64,000 bases of DNA from Aerococcus viridans (lineage in GTDB: Bacteria > Bacillota > Bacilli > Lactobacillales > Aerococcaceae), in contig NZ_NBTM02000001.1 in NCBI RefSeq assembly GCF_002083135.2, positions 1,054,001-1,118,000 of the forward strand, given 5' to 3'. The position numbers and the translations under genes are program-made. The notes under the pieces were generated by a model that had not been told where the DNA came from, did no database searches, and saw nothing but the letters and a program-made list of their open reading frames with translations. Of this stretch, positions 37,329 to 48,149 are shown in pieces; the stretch's first letter is position 1, and the number at the start of each line of letters is the position of its first letter.

Positions 37329-38541
37329 AAAGAACACACAATTACCAAAAAAGGAACTACGTAAATGGGCAACAGTCCAAGTGAAAAAAGGACAAATCCT
37401 TTTAACTGAGAAAGACTTCGTTAATCCACCATCATTTACTGAAGGTGAACTAGTCGAAATCATCGGTATCGACCACGAATTCCTAGGATACGGCTACATG
37501 GCCAAACAACATAAAGGTGTTGGGTGGATCCTAACAACTGACCAAAACGCTGACACAGGCTTACTTGATGACCTTGATTTCGTACAAGCAAAATTACAAG
37601 AAGCGAAGAATCAACGCCAAGCCTTATTAATCGACGATATGACCACTGCCTTCCGTATTTTCAACGGTGAAGGTGACGGCATCGGCGGTTTCACAATCGA
37701 CTGGTACGCAGGTTACGCCTTGATCCAATGGTATTCAGAAGGTATTTACCGCTACAAAGACATTATCCTAGAAGCCCTAAACAACGTATTCCCAGAACTT
37801 AAAGGCATTGTTGGGAAAAACAGATTCAACTTAGACGGTACAGGCAGCGCTAAACAATCAGAAGTTTTAGCTGGCGATATTCCTGAAACCTTAACCATCC
37901 AAGAAAACGGCGTAAACTACATCGTTCGTCTTGATGACGGTTGGATGACAGGGATCTTCCTTGACCAACGTAACGTCCGTAATTACATTCAAACTGAAAT
38001 TGCACCAGGTAAATCATTGCTGAACTTGTTCTCATACACAGGTGCTTTCTCTGTCGCTGCAGCACTAGGTGGGGCAGCTGAAACGATGAGTGTTGATGTG
38101 GCAAAACGAAGCCTACAATTAACACAAGAACAATTCCAAGCGAATGGTTTAGAAATCGGTGACCAACACAAAGTCCGCGTGATGGATGTATTCAACTACT
38201 TAGATTATGCCAAAACACATGACTTACGTTTTGACATCGTGGTCCTTGATCCACCATCATTCTCACGTACGAAAAAACACACTTTCCAAGCAAGCAAAGA
38301 CTACCGCGACCTAGTTGCTTCAGCATTATCAATCTTAAACACAGGCGGTTACTTGGTAAGTTCAACAAATGCAGCCAACATGACTAAAGAAGATTTCATT
38401 AAACAGATCGGTGAAGGTTCAGATGACGCACGCGTGGACATCATGCCCGTAGCTGACTTTGGCTTACCAGTCGACTTCCCGGCACCAAAAGGTAACCCGG
38501 AAAGTGACTACCTAAAAGTAGAAATCTTCCAAAAATTATAA
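37321..38541 (+). CDS. RlmI-type 23S rRNA (cytosine) methyltransferase
   Basis: This is a class I SAM-dependent RNA methyltransferase of COG1092. It has an N-terminal PUA domain (about 5-85, ATVQVKKGQILLTEKDF), a central EEHEC-like region, and a Rossmann domain with SLLNLFSYTGAFSVAAALGGA, DVAKRSLQL and the active-site motif VVLDPPSFSRTK. The E. coli relative RlmI makes m5C1962; the target here is inferred. 406 residues, complete. AGGGAGAAG precedes the ATG. Confidence 0.9.
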   Translation: MAKKNTQLPKKELRKWATVQVKKGQILLTEKDFVNPPSFTEGELVEIIGIDHEFLGYGYMAKQHKGVGWILTTDQNADTGLLDDLDFVQAKLQEAKNQRQALLIDDMTTAFRIFNGEGDGIGGFTIDWYAGYALIQWYSEGIYRYKDIILEALNNVFPELKGIVGKNRFNLDGTGSAKQSEVLAGDIPETLTIQENGVNYIVRLDDGWMTGIFLDQRNVRNYIQTEIAPGKSLLNLFSYTGAFSVAAALGGAAETMSVDVAKRSLQLTQEQFQANGLEIGDQHKVRVMDVFNYLDYAKTHDLRFDIVVLDPPSFSRTKKHTFQASKDYRDLVASALSILNTGGYLVSSTNAANMTKEDFIKQIGEGSDDARVDIMPVADFGLPVDFPAPKGNPESDYLKVEIFQKL

Positions 38542-38605
38542 TATAGAATGACTTGTAAGCCTTCGGGATACGCTTTCTCTATCATACCTTGAATGCAATG
38601 GGACC

Positions 38606-38636
38606 GCCCTCAGAAAAATTTTCTGAGGGCTTTTTT
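38606..38636 (+). terminator. Terminator of the methyltransferase gene
   Basis: GCCCTCAGAAAA and TTTTCTGAGGGC form a 12-bp stem directly followed by six T. Confidence 0.93.
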
Positions 38637-38688
38637 GACGACTCATTCTGTAAGGTGTGCCCCCACCTAATAGTCTGATGATGTCGAG

Positions 38689-38746
38689 AAAAAATGATGA
38701 CCTTGTTTCCTAATGTTGTTTTTTTAACAGGTGGTCACCATTTTTT
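38689..38746. repeat. Inverted repeat in the 38.5-38.97 kb gap
   Basis: AAAAAATGATGACC (38689-38702) and GGTCACCATTTTTT (38733-38746) are complementary at 13 of 14 positions around a 30-nt loop containing seven T. A T-run follows one side and an A-run the other, so it could be a two-way terminator, or an end of a lost mobile element. The rest of this 430-bp gap is AT-rich with no gene I can support. Confidence 0.55.
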
Positions 38747-38888
38747 ACAAAAATATATTTAGCACACTACTAAAGTTTGTCGTCGATTTTATATAAAGAT
38801 TTACTTCTTGACCAACTCCAATTCTTGTAAAATGAATCATCAGCTTCAAATCCGGAAGTCCTTTTTCCAAAAAATGATATAGTGATAT

Positions 38889-40090
<1,202 letters not shown>

Positions 40091-40096
40091 TGAAAA

Positions 40097-40930
40097 TTGA
40101 CTTTAGAAATGATTGCTAGCAATCGTGTTTATGGCGGTGAACACCGTAAATACCGCCATTTCTCAAAGACCTTACAATGCGACATGACCTTTAGTCTATT
40201 CTTGCCATCTAACGAAGAGGGGCAAGAAATCCCGCTAGTTTGGTTTCTATCCGGTCTAACTTGTACAGACGATAACTTTAGTCAAAAAAGTGGTTTTCAA
40301 AGATTAGCTGAACAACACCAAGTGGCCGTTTTGATTCCAGACACCTCGCCACGCGGAGAGGATATTGCTGATGACGACGCTTATGACCTTGGTCAAGGCG
40401 CAGGATTCTATTTAAACGCCACACAAGAACCATGGGCTAATCACTACAAAATGTATGATTATCTTGTGGATGAATTAGGTCAAATTGCAGCCGATTTAAT
40501 CCCTCATTATGCGGGCCAAGAAAGTATCATGGGCCACTCAATGGGTGGACACGGCGCCTTAGTTATTGGCTTGAAAAATACCGACCGCTTTAAAGCCATC
40601 TCTGCCTTTGCACCAATTCTAAATCCAAGTCAAGTGCCGTGGGGGATCAAAGCCTTCACAACCTATCTAGGTGAAGATGAGGAAGCTTGGAAAGAATGGG
40701 ATGCCACAGAACTGATTAAAGACGGTGACGCTCCGTCAATTCTAATCACCCAAGGTAGCCAAGATGAATTCTACCCAGAACAACTAGACGAAAGCCATTT
40801 CCTCAAAAACGCTAAGGAAAATGGTCAAGCAGTCAATTACCAAAAAGTAGAAGGCTATGACCATAGCTACTACTTCATCGCAACATTCTTAGAAGAGCAC
40901 TTCGCCTTCCACAAACAACATTTAAAATAA
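40097..40930 (+). CDS. fghA: S-formylglutathione hydrolase (esterase D family)
   Basis: This enzyme hydrolyses the S-formyl thiol to formate and free thiol. Alpha/beta-hydrolase motifs are WFLSGLTCTDDNF, the nucleophile elbow GHSMGGHGAL, and the acid/His segment with ILITQGSQDEFYPEQL and GYDHSYYFI. 277 residues. The start is TTG 40097, six bases after the frmA stop, with GGGGAG 9 bp upstream overlapping that stop. Confidence 0.93.
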   Translation: MTLEMIASNRVYGGEHRKYRHFSKTLQCDMTFSLFLPSNEEGQEIPLVWFLSGLTCTDDNFSQKSGFQRLAEQHQVAVLIPDTSPRGEDIADDDAYDLGQGAGFYLNATQEPWANHYKMYDYLVDELGQIAADLIPHYAGQESIMGHSMGGHGALVIGLKNTDRFKAISAFAPILNPSQVPWGIKAFTTYLGEDEEAWKEWDATELIKDGDAPSILITQGSQDEFYPEQLDESHFLKNAKENGQAVNYQKVEGYDHSYYFIATFLEEHFAFHKQHLK

Positions 40931-40940
40931 CAGAACATTG

Positions 40941-40987
40941 ACGTCCCTTGAAGTAGACTTGAACAAGCTACTTTAGGGGCGTTTTTT
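40941..40987 (+). terminator. Terminator of the frmA-fghA operon
   Basis: ACGTCCCTTGAAGTAG pairs with CTACTTTAGGGGCGT (one bulge), followed by six T. Confidence 0.88.
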
Positions 40988-41064
40988 GATTGGGAAAAAG
41001 AGGTGCTAGGTCAAATCGGATTGATGAATAATTATTAAAAATACAGATAAGTAAATTTATATCT

Positions 41065-41101
41065 TTATCAAAATCATCTACCTAATAGATGATTTTGATA
41101 A
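41065..41101. repeat. Perfect 16-bp inverted repeat upstream of the ABC exporter
   Basis: TTATCAAAATCATCTA and TAGATGATTTTGATAA are exact complements around CCTAA. No T-tract follows, so it is more likely an operator than a terminator. It ends 24 bp before a possible promoter, TTGATT (41125-41130), 18 bp, TATGAT (41149-41154). Confidence 0.65.
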
Positions 41102-41220
41102 CTTAAATTAAATACTTTGATTCTTTGATTTTGCCTGACCAAATAGTATATGATTAAAGGTGACTGGAAGTAAAGACAATGAATTAGGGTAATTTAAAAA
41201 GGAAAGTATGGTGTTGTATA

Positions 41221-41922
41221 GTGGCTTACATTCACTTAAAGGATGTCGTAAAACAATACGGAACAGGAAATACCGCAATTTTAGCCAATGACCATGTAAA
41301 CTTAGAAATTGAAGAGGGCGAATTCGTAGTGATTCTTGGCCCTTCTGGTGCTGGGAAATCGACGCTTTTAAATATTCTAGGTGGGATGGATGCAGTCACT
41401 TCGGGTGAAGTTTTAGTAGCGGATAAAAACATCGCTTCATATAACGAGAAAGGTTTAACCGAATACCGGCGTGACGAAGTGGGATTCATTTTCCAAAACT
41501 ATAACTTAATCCCTAACTTGACGGCTATTGAAAATGTAGAGGTATCGGAAGAAATTTCGGATAATTCATTAGCTGCCAAGGATGCACTGCAAGGGGTTGG
41601 CTTATACCATCGCAAGGACAATTTCCCCTCACAATTATCAGGTGGAGAACAGCAACGTGTATCGATTGCCCGTGCGATTGCGAAAAATCCGAAGCTATTA
41701 TTATGTGATGAGCCGACTGGTGCTTTAGATTATGAAACTGGGAAAAAGGTGTTAGGATTCTTACAGAACTTAACCAATGAACAGGGGACCACTGTTGTTG
41801 TCATCACCCATAACCAGGCGATTGCGCCGATGGCTGACCGAGTCATCAAAATCAATGATGGAACTGTTTCATCGCAGGAATTAAATGCTCAACCGATACC
41901 AATTCAAGATATTGAATGGTAG
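41221..41922 (+). CDS. ABC transporter ATPase (MacB/LolD type)
   Basis: The 233-residue ATPase has Walker [11 protein letters not shown]-loop FQNYNLIP, signature LSGGEQQR, Walker [13 protein letters not shown] and VITHNQ. This class works with FtsX-like permeases in export or mechanotransmission rather than import. GTG 41221 is the start. The partner permease starts 10 bp after its stop. Confidence 0.92.
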   Translation: MAYIHLKDVVKQYGTGNTAILANDHVNLEIEEGEFVVILGPSGAGKSTLLNILGGMDAVTSGEVLVADKNIASYNEKGLTEYRRDEVGFIFQNYNLIPNLTAIENVEVSEEISDNSLAAKDALQGVGLYHRKDNFPSQLSGGEQQRVSIARAIAKNPKLLLCDEPTGALDYETGKKVLGFLQNLTNEQGTTVVVITHNQAIAPMADRVIKINDGTVSSQELNAQPIPIQDIEW

Positions 41923-41932
41923 GTGGTTATTG

Positions 41933-44776
41933 ATGAAAATGAAGAATAGAAAAATATGGTTAGACGGCTTTCGCGAGATTAAGAATACCCTGGGGCGGTT
42001 TTTAGCGCTCTTGTTGATTATCGCCTTGGGAACAGGGTTCTTCGTGGGTATCCGTGCTGCTGCACCGGACATGATCCAGGTTGCAGACAAGTATTTTAAC
42101 CAAACCAACTTAGAAGATATGTCTATTCAGTCGACTATGGGGCTAGACGAGGATGATTTAGCTTTACTGGAAGACGTGGGAGATATCGTGTATGAACCCT
42201 ATGCCTATGTTGACCGTCAGATTGCTACGAGTCATGATTTAGTCCGTTTCTATCCAAACTTCAATGAAACATCAGATATCAACCAATTTGATGTCCAAGA
42301 AGGGCGGTTACCTGAAGCGGCCGATGAAGTCGCCATTGATAACCAATTAGCCAATGAGAAAAACTACCAAATTGGTCAAAAGATCAGTTTAACTGATTTA
42401 GGCGCTAATTCAGAAGACGATGAAAGTGGTGCGCCAGCTCTTTTAGGTGAGACTTTTAACATTGTCGGCTACGTGAATTCACCCCTGCAAATTTCAAATG
42501 TTAGCCGCGGGGCGACAGCACTTGGAGACGGGCAATTAAACGGTTTTGCGGTGGTTACACCTGAAGCGATTAATGGGGATATTTATACCAGTATCGCCAT
42601 TGACGTGACCTCTGTGGATGACTTTGAGGCCTATTCAGACGAATACAATCAAGTCATCGCAGATAAGCAATCAGAAATTGAAGACGTATTCGCCTACCGA
42701 CCAAGTGAAGTCTATAACCAGATTGTATCTGAAGCCGAATCAGAAATTTCATCTGGACAAGCGGAAATTGACTCAGCTTGGTCTGAATTGGCGTCTGGCG
42801 AAAGTGAATTAAACAAAGCGCAATCAGAAATTGATGACAACCAAAGTCAACTAGACCAACAAGAAAGTCAAATTGAGTCGCAACTACCTGAAGGCGTATC
42901 CTTAGCTCAAGCTGGCATGTCTAGTGTGGCCGCTCAATTAGAAGCTGGTCAAGCAAGTCTTGATTCAGCTCAAAGTGAGTTAAACCAAGCAAGAAGTGAT
43001 TATGAAAGTGAAAGTCAGAAAGCTAAAGAATCCTTATCTAGCGCTGAAGCAGATATTGCAGACGTTGAATCAACAGTGGCTGATTTAGATGAACCGACTT
43101 ATACGATTAATGACCGTTCTGGCGTCTCAGGCTATACCGCTTGGGAAAATAATGCGGATAACATGGCGACAATTGGCCAAGCCTTCCCAATTATTTTCTT
43201 CCTGATTGCAGCTTTAGTTTCCTTTACCAACATGCAACGGATGGTAACAGAGCAGCGGGTTCAAATCGGGACTTACAAGGCCTTAGGTTATAGCCCGCGT
43301 ACGATTCAAACCAAATACATTATGTATGCAAGTGTGGCAGCTATTTTAGGGCTGGTCATCGGTATTTCAATCGGTAACTATCTATTCCCGAATATCATTG
43401 TGTCTGCCTTCTCTAATACCGTGGCCTTACCTGGCATGATATACACTTGGCAAATTGTGGACATCTCAATCGCAGTAGGGATTTCCTTGTTGACGACTGT
43501 TGTACCAGCTTGGTTAACCACTAGAACGACTCTGAACGAGAAGACCGCCCGCCTATTGCAACCTGTTACCGGGAAAAATGGCCAACATATTTTCCTAGAA
43601 AGATTCAAAGGGTTCTGGTCACGCTTGAGTTTCCAAGGCAAGATCACTTGGCGGAACATCTTCCTCTATAAAGGACGTAACTTGATGACCATTATCGGGG
43701 TTGCCGGATGTGCCATGTTGATTGTCACTGGATTCGGTCTATCTGACTCTATTTCAGGTCTACCAAATGAACAATTCAACCAAGTGAAAATGTATGACGG
43801 TAGCCTGTCACTCAATATGGATGCCGGTCAAGAAGACCGCGACCAAGTAGTGACCGATTTATCAGATAATGGTGACGTGGAGAATGTTTTACCAGTGACC
43901 CGTGACGTTCTGATGACCAATGACGAATCAATCACCCAACAAATCGTGAGTGTCATGGCCTTTGACTCAGAAAGCAACTATCAAGATTACTTCCAAATGC
44001 AGGAATTAGACACTGAAAGTCAAATGACCTTACCTGAAGATGGTGTCCTTATCACCGCTAAACTAGCTTCATTGTTAGGGGTTCAAGCAGGAGATACAGT
44101 GACCTTAGTGGATACCAATAACGATCCTTATGAATTTTCTGTAAAAGGCGTCATCACCAACTATCTAGGTCATGAAATCTACATGACAGATGCTTACTAT
44201 CAAGAGGTATTCGGTGAAGAAAGTGAAAACAACACAGCCCTTGTTCAATTTGACAGTGGCTTATCCACTAGCGGCCAATCCACAATCTTTGACCAAGTCA
44301 AAGAAGAAGCTGGTGTCATTGGGACAAGTTTAAACGCTAGTCAAATCACGGACTTTGAAGAAACCCTATCAGCCCTTGATCTGGTGACCGTCGTCTTGAT
44401 TATTTCTGCAGGTGGGCTGGCCTTTATCGTCCTCTACTCATTAACCAACATTAATGTGTCAGAAAGGATGCACGAATTGGCGACAGTTAAGGTGCTAGGA
44501 TTCCGGTCACTTGAAGTCAGCATGTATGTTTATCGAGAAACCTTATTCTTAACCATGGTTGGGATTATCATTGGGAATTTCTTAGGATACGGTTTACTAA
44601 GCTATATCTTAAATACAGTGGCAATCGATCAAGTATTCTTCCCGATAGTGATACAATGGCAATCTTACCTATACGCAAGTCTGATTACCTTAGCCTTCTC
44701 CATTGTGGTCATGATCTTCATGCACTACAAATTGAAGAAAGTGGAAATGGTATCAGCACTAAAAGAAGAAGATTAA
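41933..44776 (+). CDS. FtsX-like ABC permease with extracellular coiled coil
   Basis: The 947-residue membrane protein has an N-terminal helix (about 20-40), a large MacB-type extracytoplasmic domain, a Ser/Glu/Gln-rich coiled coil (about 265-386), a first FtsX core of three helices (about 420-545, with MVTEQRVQIGTYKALGYSPR), a second extracytoplasmic domain, and a second FtsX core at the C-terminus (NVSERMHELATVKVLGFRSLEV). It starts at ATG 41933 after AGGTGG; an ATG at 41885 lies inside the ATPase gene. Substrate unknown; relatives act in peptide resistance or envelope upkeep. Confidence 0.9.
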   Translation: MKMKNRKIWLDGFREIKNTLGRFLALLLIIALGTGFFVGIRAAAPDMIQVADKYFNQTNLEDMSIQSTMGLDEDDLALLEDVGDIVYEPYAYVDRQIATSHDLVRFYPNFNETSDINQFDVQEGRLPEAADEVAIDNQLANEKNYQIGQKISLTDLGANSEDDESGAPALLGETFNIVGYVNSPLQISNVSRGATALGDGQLNGFAVVTPEAINGDIYTSIAIDVTSVDDFEAYSDEYNQVIADKQSEIEDVFAYRPSEVYNQIVSEAESEISSGQAEIDSAWSELASGESELNKAQSEIDDNQSQLDQQESQIESQLPEGVSLAQAGMSSVAAQLEAGQASLDSAQSELNQARSDYESESQKAKESLSSAEADIADVESTVADLDEPTYTINDRSGVSGYTAWENNADNMATIGQAFPIIFFLIAALVSFTNMQRMVTEQRVQIGTYKALGYSPRTIQTKYIMYASVAAILGLVIGISIGNYLFPNIIVSAFSNTVALPGMIYTWQIVDISIAVGISLLTTVVPAWLTTRTTLNEKTARLLQPVTGKNGQHIFLERFKGFWSRLSFQGKITWRNIFLYKGRNLMTIIGVAGCAMLIVTGFGLSDSISGLPNEQFNQVKMYDGSLSLNMDAGQEDRDQVVTDLSDNGDVENVLPVTRDVLMTNDESITQQIVSVMAFDSESNYQDYFQMQELDTESQMTLPEDGVLITAKLASLLGVQAGDTVTLVDTNNDPYEFSVKGVITNYLGHEIYMTDAYYQEVFGEESENNTALVQFDSGLSTSGQSTIFDQVKEEAGVIGTSLNASQITDFEETLSALDLVTVVLIISAGGLAFIVLYSLTNINVSERMHELATVKVLGFRSLEVSMYVYRETLFLTMVGIIIGNFLGYGLLSYILNTVAIDQVFFPIVIQWQSYLYASLITLAFSIVVMIFMHYKLKKVEMVSALKEED

Positions 44777-44781
44777 TAAAA

Positions 44782-44817
44782 GTAGGACCGGGATTTAATT
44801 CTGGTTCTACATTTTTT
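44782..44817 (+). terminator. Terminator of the ABC exporter operon
   Basis: GTAGGACCGG and CTGGTTCTAC pair (G-U included) around a 9-nt loop, then ATTTTTT. Confidence 0.85.
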
Positions 44818-44934
44818 ATGGTCAAAATCATCAAACTCACTATGAATTGTACAATATTGTTTTAGATAAACCCATAATATTGGGGTTTTGTGTCTCATCT
44901 TCTCATTTAATTCCTTAAAAATTAAAGGATTTAC

Positions 44935-44992
44935 TAGACAAGGCTTGAGTTTTTAGTAAAATGAGAGTAACAAAAGATGATAGCGCTTACAA
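44935..44992 (+). promoter_or_regulatory. Promoter and cre-like site of the acyl-CoA ligase gene
   Basis: TAGACA (44935-44940), 16 bp, TAAAAT (44957-44962) is a plausible promoter. TGATAGCGCTTACA (44978-44991) matches the cre consensus TGWNANCGNTNWCA at every fixed base and would lie just downstream of the transcription start, where CcpA blocks transcription. Confidence 0.72.
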
Positions 44993-45019
44993 ATTCTAAT
45001 GTTTAAGGAGAGATAAACA

Positions 45020-46555
45020 ATGAATTTGGACTGGATTAAAACGCGCGCAATTACTTCCCCTGAAAAAGTGGCGGTGATTGATCCATTGAAACAAACAGAA
45101 TTTACCTATCAAGAATTAAATCAACGAGCGGAAATTTTAGCTCGGCACTTGGTAGAGGATGCAGGCATCAAAAAGGGAGACCGAATTGCCACTTTTGCGC
45201 CTAACGATATTGCTATTATTGATATGTTGTTAGCTGCAATTAAGATTGGTGCAGTCTTCGTTCCACTCAACTGGCGGTTAAAACCAGTAGAAATTGCCCG
45301 AGTGGTAGAAGATGCAGGTATTGAATATATTTTATATGCAACTAACCATTTAGACCGTCTATCAGAAGTACCTGACGCTTACATCAAGTACAATGTGGAC
45401 GAGGCTGAATACAATCAAATGATGGATTTAAGTAACCATCAATCTTTTGAGAGTGTGTCTATTGATTGGCAAGATCCTATTTTATTAATTTATACCTCAG
45501 GTTCAACCGGTCGACCAAAAGGGGTCATTCATACCCACGAAAGTTATCTAAATAACGTATTCAATCAAATCATTTCTTGGAGAATGAGTGAAGATTGGGT
45601 AACAATTGGCTCAACCCCAATGTTCCACATTTTAGGTTTTATTGATATTGCGATACCAATGTTAGTTGTAGGTGGTCAATTAGTGTTAGAACGCTACTTC
45701 AACTATGAAACCATTAACGATTGGATCCGTACTTACAAACCAAATGTACTAGTCATGATTCCAACCATGTACTACGGTATTATCGCTTCACCTGACTTTA
45801 AACCAGAAAACTTGATGAGCGTAGACTTATTAGTCGCAGGAGGGTCACCACCATTACCAGCTGTACAAAAAGTTTTCCAGCAAATGGGTAAAATTATCAT
45901 TAACGCCTACGGATTGACCGAAGCGCCTTTATTAACGTTTAATACTAGTCAACGCGCTAATGAGCGCCCAGCTACAATTGGTTCTCCTCTTTTATTTGAT
46001 GAAATGATCGTTGTAGATGACGAGATGCATCCATTACCGCAAGGTGAAATTGGTGAATTGTTAGTGAAAGGTAAGAACGTAACACCTGGTTATTGGAAGT
46101 TGCCTGAAGAAAATGCCAAAGCTTTCCACGATGGCTATTTTAGAACTGGGGATTTAGCTTACTTAAACGAACATGGTGAAATGACTTTAGTCAATCGTTT
46201 GAAAGAATTGATTATTACTGGTGGGGAAAATGTCCTACCATCTGAAGTTGAGGCCGTATTAACCCAACATCCATTGGTTAAATCAGCTATTGTACTTGGA
46301 TTTGAACATCCAAAATTTGGTGAATCTGTTTCAGCAGCGATTATGGTCAATCAAGATGTTGAAGGTGCAGACAAATTCCAAGAAGTACTAGATCAATTCT
46401 GCCTGGAAAAACTTGCCGGATATAAGACGCCAAAACTTTACATGGAAATTGATGAAATCCCAGTTAACTCGGTTGGTAAACCAGACCGTCTAGAACTTAG
46501 CCGTATGATGTCAGCGCACGCTAAAGAAAATTTGACAGCAAGCGCAGGTAGTTAA
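45020..46555 (+). CDS. Acyl-CoA synthetase (FadD-like, AMP-forming)
   Basis: This enzyme activates a carboxylic acid with ATP and CoA. The ANL-family motifs are in order: P-loop-like YTSGSTGRPKGVIHTH, NAYGLTEAPL, YFRTGDLAYL and the C-terminal lysine region NSVGKPDRLEL. The 511 residues fit medium- or long-chain fatty-acid ligases; the chain length cannot be read. AAGGAG precedes the ATG. It has its own promoter and terminator but faces the same way as the beta-oxidation genes. Confidence 0.88.
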   Translation: MNLDWIKTRAITSPEKVAVIDPLKQTEFTYQELNQRAEILARHLVEDAGIKKGDRIATFAPNDIAIIDMLLAAIKIGAVFVPLNWRLKPVEIARVVEDAGIEYILYATNHLDRLSEVPDAYIKYNVDEAEYNQMMDLSNHQSFESVSIDWQDPILLIYTSGSTGRPKGVIHTHESYLNNVFNQIISWRMSEDWVTIGSTPMFHILGFIDIAIPMLVVGGQLVLERYFNYETINDWIRTYKPNVLVMIPTMYYGIIASPDFKPENLMSVDLLVAGGSPPLPAVQKVFQQMGKIIINAYGLTEAPLLTFNTSQRANERPATIGSPLLFDEMIVVDDEMHPLPQGEIGELLVKGKNVTPGYWKLPEENAKAFHDGYFRTGDLAYLNEHGEMTLVNRLKELIITGGENVLPSEVEAVLTQHPLVKSAIVLGFEHPKFGESVSAAIMVNQDVEGADKFQEVLDQFCLEKLAGYKTPKLYMEIDEIPVNSVGKPDRLELSRMMSAHAKENLTASAGS

Positions 46556-46572
46556 AATAAAGATTCTTATAG

Positions 46573-46604
46573 GCACTAGGAGGCTTATTTTCCTGGTGCT
46601 TTTT
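46573..46604 (+). terminator. Terminator of the acyl-CoA ligase gene
   Basis: GCACTAGGA and TCCTGGTGC pair around nine bases and are followed by five T. Confidence 0.85.
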
Positions 46605-46726
46605 ATTTGTTTTTAAATTTACCTAATAATGCTTGCTTGTAAAAACCAACTATATAAGAGCTTTTGTATTTCTTTTTTTAATATTTATCATAAGTTTAGC
46701 TTATAACTATTGTTAATGACGCTTTT

Positions 46727-46742
46727 TAGAAAGCGTTTACAA
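46727..46742. promoter_or_regulatory. cre-like site 1 upstream of the first acyl-CoA dehydrogenase
   Basis: TAGAAAGCGTTTACAA has the palindromic AAGCG-TTTACA core and differs from the cre consensus only at the first T. It lies about 180 bp before the gene. The 46.6-46.9 kb gap otherwise holds AT-rich promoter-like sequence and no gene. Confidence 0.65.
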
Positions 46743-46818
46743 TAACTATTAGTATTACTCATAGTCCATATTAATAAGGCTTATTTTTCTTTACACCTTA
46801 TTGGTATTAATATAAGTT

Positions 46819-46832
46819 TGTAAGCGATATCA
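46819..46832. promoter_or_regulatory. cre-like site 2 upstream of the first acyl-CoA dehydrogenase
   Basis: TGTAAGCGATATCA matches TGWNANCGNTNWCA fully. It follows a possible weak -10 (TATAAG, 46811-46816), a position suited to CcpA repression. Confidence 0.68.
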
Positions 46833-46921
46833 TCTTTGTTAGTTTTACTAGAAAATATTCAATTCAGGCAAAACCAGCGTGGCAATTGATCTATATATAA
46901 ATAATAAGGAGTGTTTACCTC

Positions 46922-48127
46922 ATGGAAAATAGAGAAGCAGTATTAAAAGAGTTATTCCCAGAAGATATCTTAAAGATCTCAAGTGGTTTAACCGATGGAG
47001 AAATTGAAGTTTTAAAACAGTTGGTAGAACTATTAGAAAGCAAATATCGCAGTGGCTTAAATGAAGCATGGGTAACTGAATCAGAACCAGAAGGATTCTT
47101 TGAAGATATTGGTAATTTAAGATACTTTGACAATCCCCTTTTATTTGAAGGACGTGAAGGTAAAAAGACAACCAGTCAATTATTCCAATTCTTTTTCGCT
47201 TTTACCCTATCACGCTTTGATGTTTCCTTGAATACTTTATTGGGTGTTCATACGGGACTAGGTTTCAATACTTTCCTATTTGGTGGTAGTCCTGAACAAG
47301 TTCAAAAGTATATTCCAAAACTAGCCAGTCATCAACTACGCACATGTTTTGCTTTAACTGAGCCAAATCATGGTTCTGATGTGGCTTGGGGATTAGAAAC
47401 AAGTGCTAGACGCGAAGGCGACAAATGGATTATCAATGGTGAAAAACGGTGGATTGGTGGTGCTTCAGTTGCTGATGTGATTCCAGTATTTGCTCGAGAT
47501 GAGGAAACTGGTAAGCCAAAATGCTTTATCGTTCAAGCGGGGCAAGCTGGTTTGGATATTGATGTAATTCAAAATAAAATTGCTCTAAAAATTGTGCCAA
47601 ATGCTAATATCCATTTGAAAGATGTTGAAGTAGCTGAAAGTGATCGACTACAAAATATCAATTCATTTAAAGATATTGCGAAAGTTTTATATTCAACACG
47701 TGCAGGAGTTGCCAACATGGCCACCGGTGCGATGGCTGGGGCATTACAAGCTAGCTTGAAATATGTCACTGAGCGTAAGCAATTTGGTAAAGAAATTTCT
47801 AATTATCAATTAGTACAAGAAAAATTAGCCATGATGCAAGGAAATTTAACTGCTGCAATGGCTCTATGTTCACAAATTGCACGTCAACAAGAGGAAGGTG
47901 ACTACAACGAGGTAGTAACTTCAGTCGGTAAAATGATGAATGCATTAAGACTTCGGGAAACAGTGGCGATGGGACGCGGAATCTGTGGAGGTAACGGGAT
48001 TGTAGTAGACAATGATATTGCTCGATTCTTTGCAGATGCAGAAGCCGTCTACACCTATGAAGGAACGCACGAAGTAAATGCTTTAGTCATTGGTCGTGCC
48101 TTAACCGGACAAGCAGCATTTAATTAG
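46922..48127 (+). CDS. Acyl-CoA dehydrogenase 1
   Basis: This flavoenzyme introduces the 2,3 double bond in acyl-CoA. The 401 residues show the FAD and substrate motifs CFALTEPNHGSDVAWG and NGEKRWIGGASVADV, the C-terminal flavin segment RKQFGKEISNYQLVQ, and the catalytic Glu380 in YTYEGTHEVNALVIGRALTG. The RWIGGA and GTHEVNALVIGR stretches resemble the glutaryl-CoA dehydrogenase/ACOX4 side of the family rather than classical short-chain enzymes. A paralogue lies at 54.7 kb. No ETF genes are in the window, so the electron acceptor is open. Confidence 0.9.
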   Translation: MENREAVLKELFPEDILKISSGLTDGEIEVLKQLVELLESKYRSGLNEAWVTESEPEGFFEDIGNLRYFDNPLLFEGREGKKTTSQLFQFFFAFTLSRFDVSLNTLLGVHTGLGFNTFLFGGSPEQVQKYIPKLASHQLRTCFALTEPNHGSDVAWGLETSARREGDKWIINGEKRWIGGASVADVIPVFARDEETGKPKCFIVQAGQAGLDIDVIQNKIALKIVPNANIHLKDVEVAESDRLQNINSFKDIAKVLYSTRAGVANMATGAMAGALQASLKYVTERKQFGKEISNYQLVQEKLAMMQGNLTAAMALCSQIARQQEEGDYNEVVTSVGKMMNALRLRETVAMGRGICGGNGIVVDNDIARFFADAEAVYTYEGTHEVNALVIGRALTGQAAFN

Positions 48128-48149
48128 TAATTTAAACTGACAATAATAA

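Noticed and set aside
38752-38879. Remnant transposase on the minus strand in the 38.7-38.9 kb gap
   Set aside because: Only about 27 open codons with no family motif; not enough to support a gene remnant.
44656-44865. Small open frame overlapping the end of the exporter permease
   Set aside because: It lies mostly inside the permease gene in another frame and runs over the terminator; no ribosome site.
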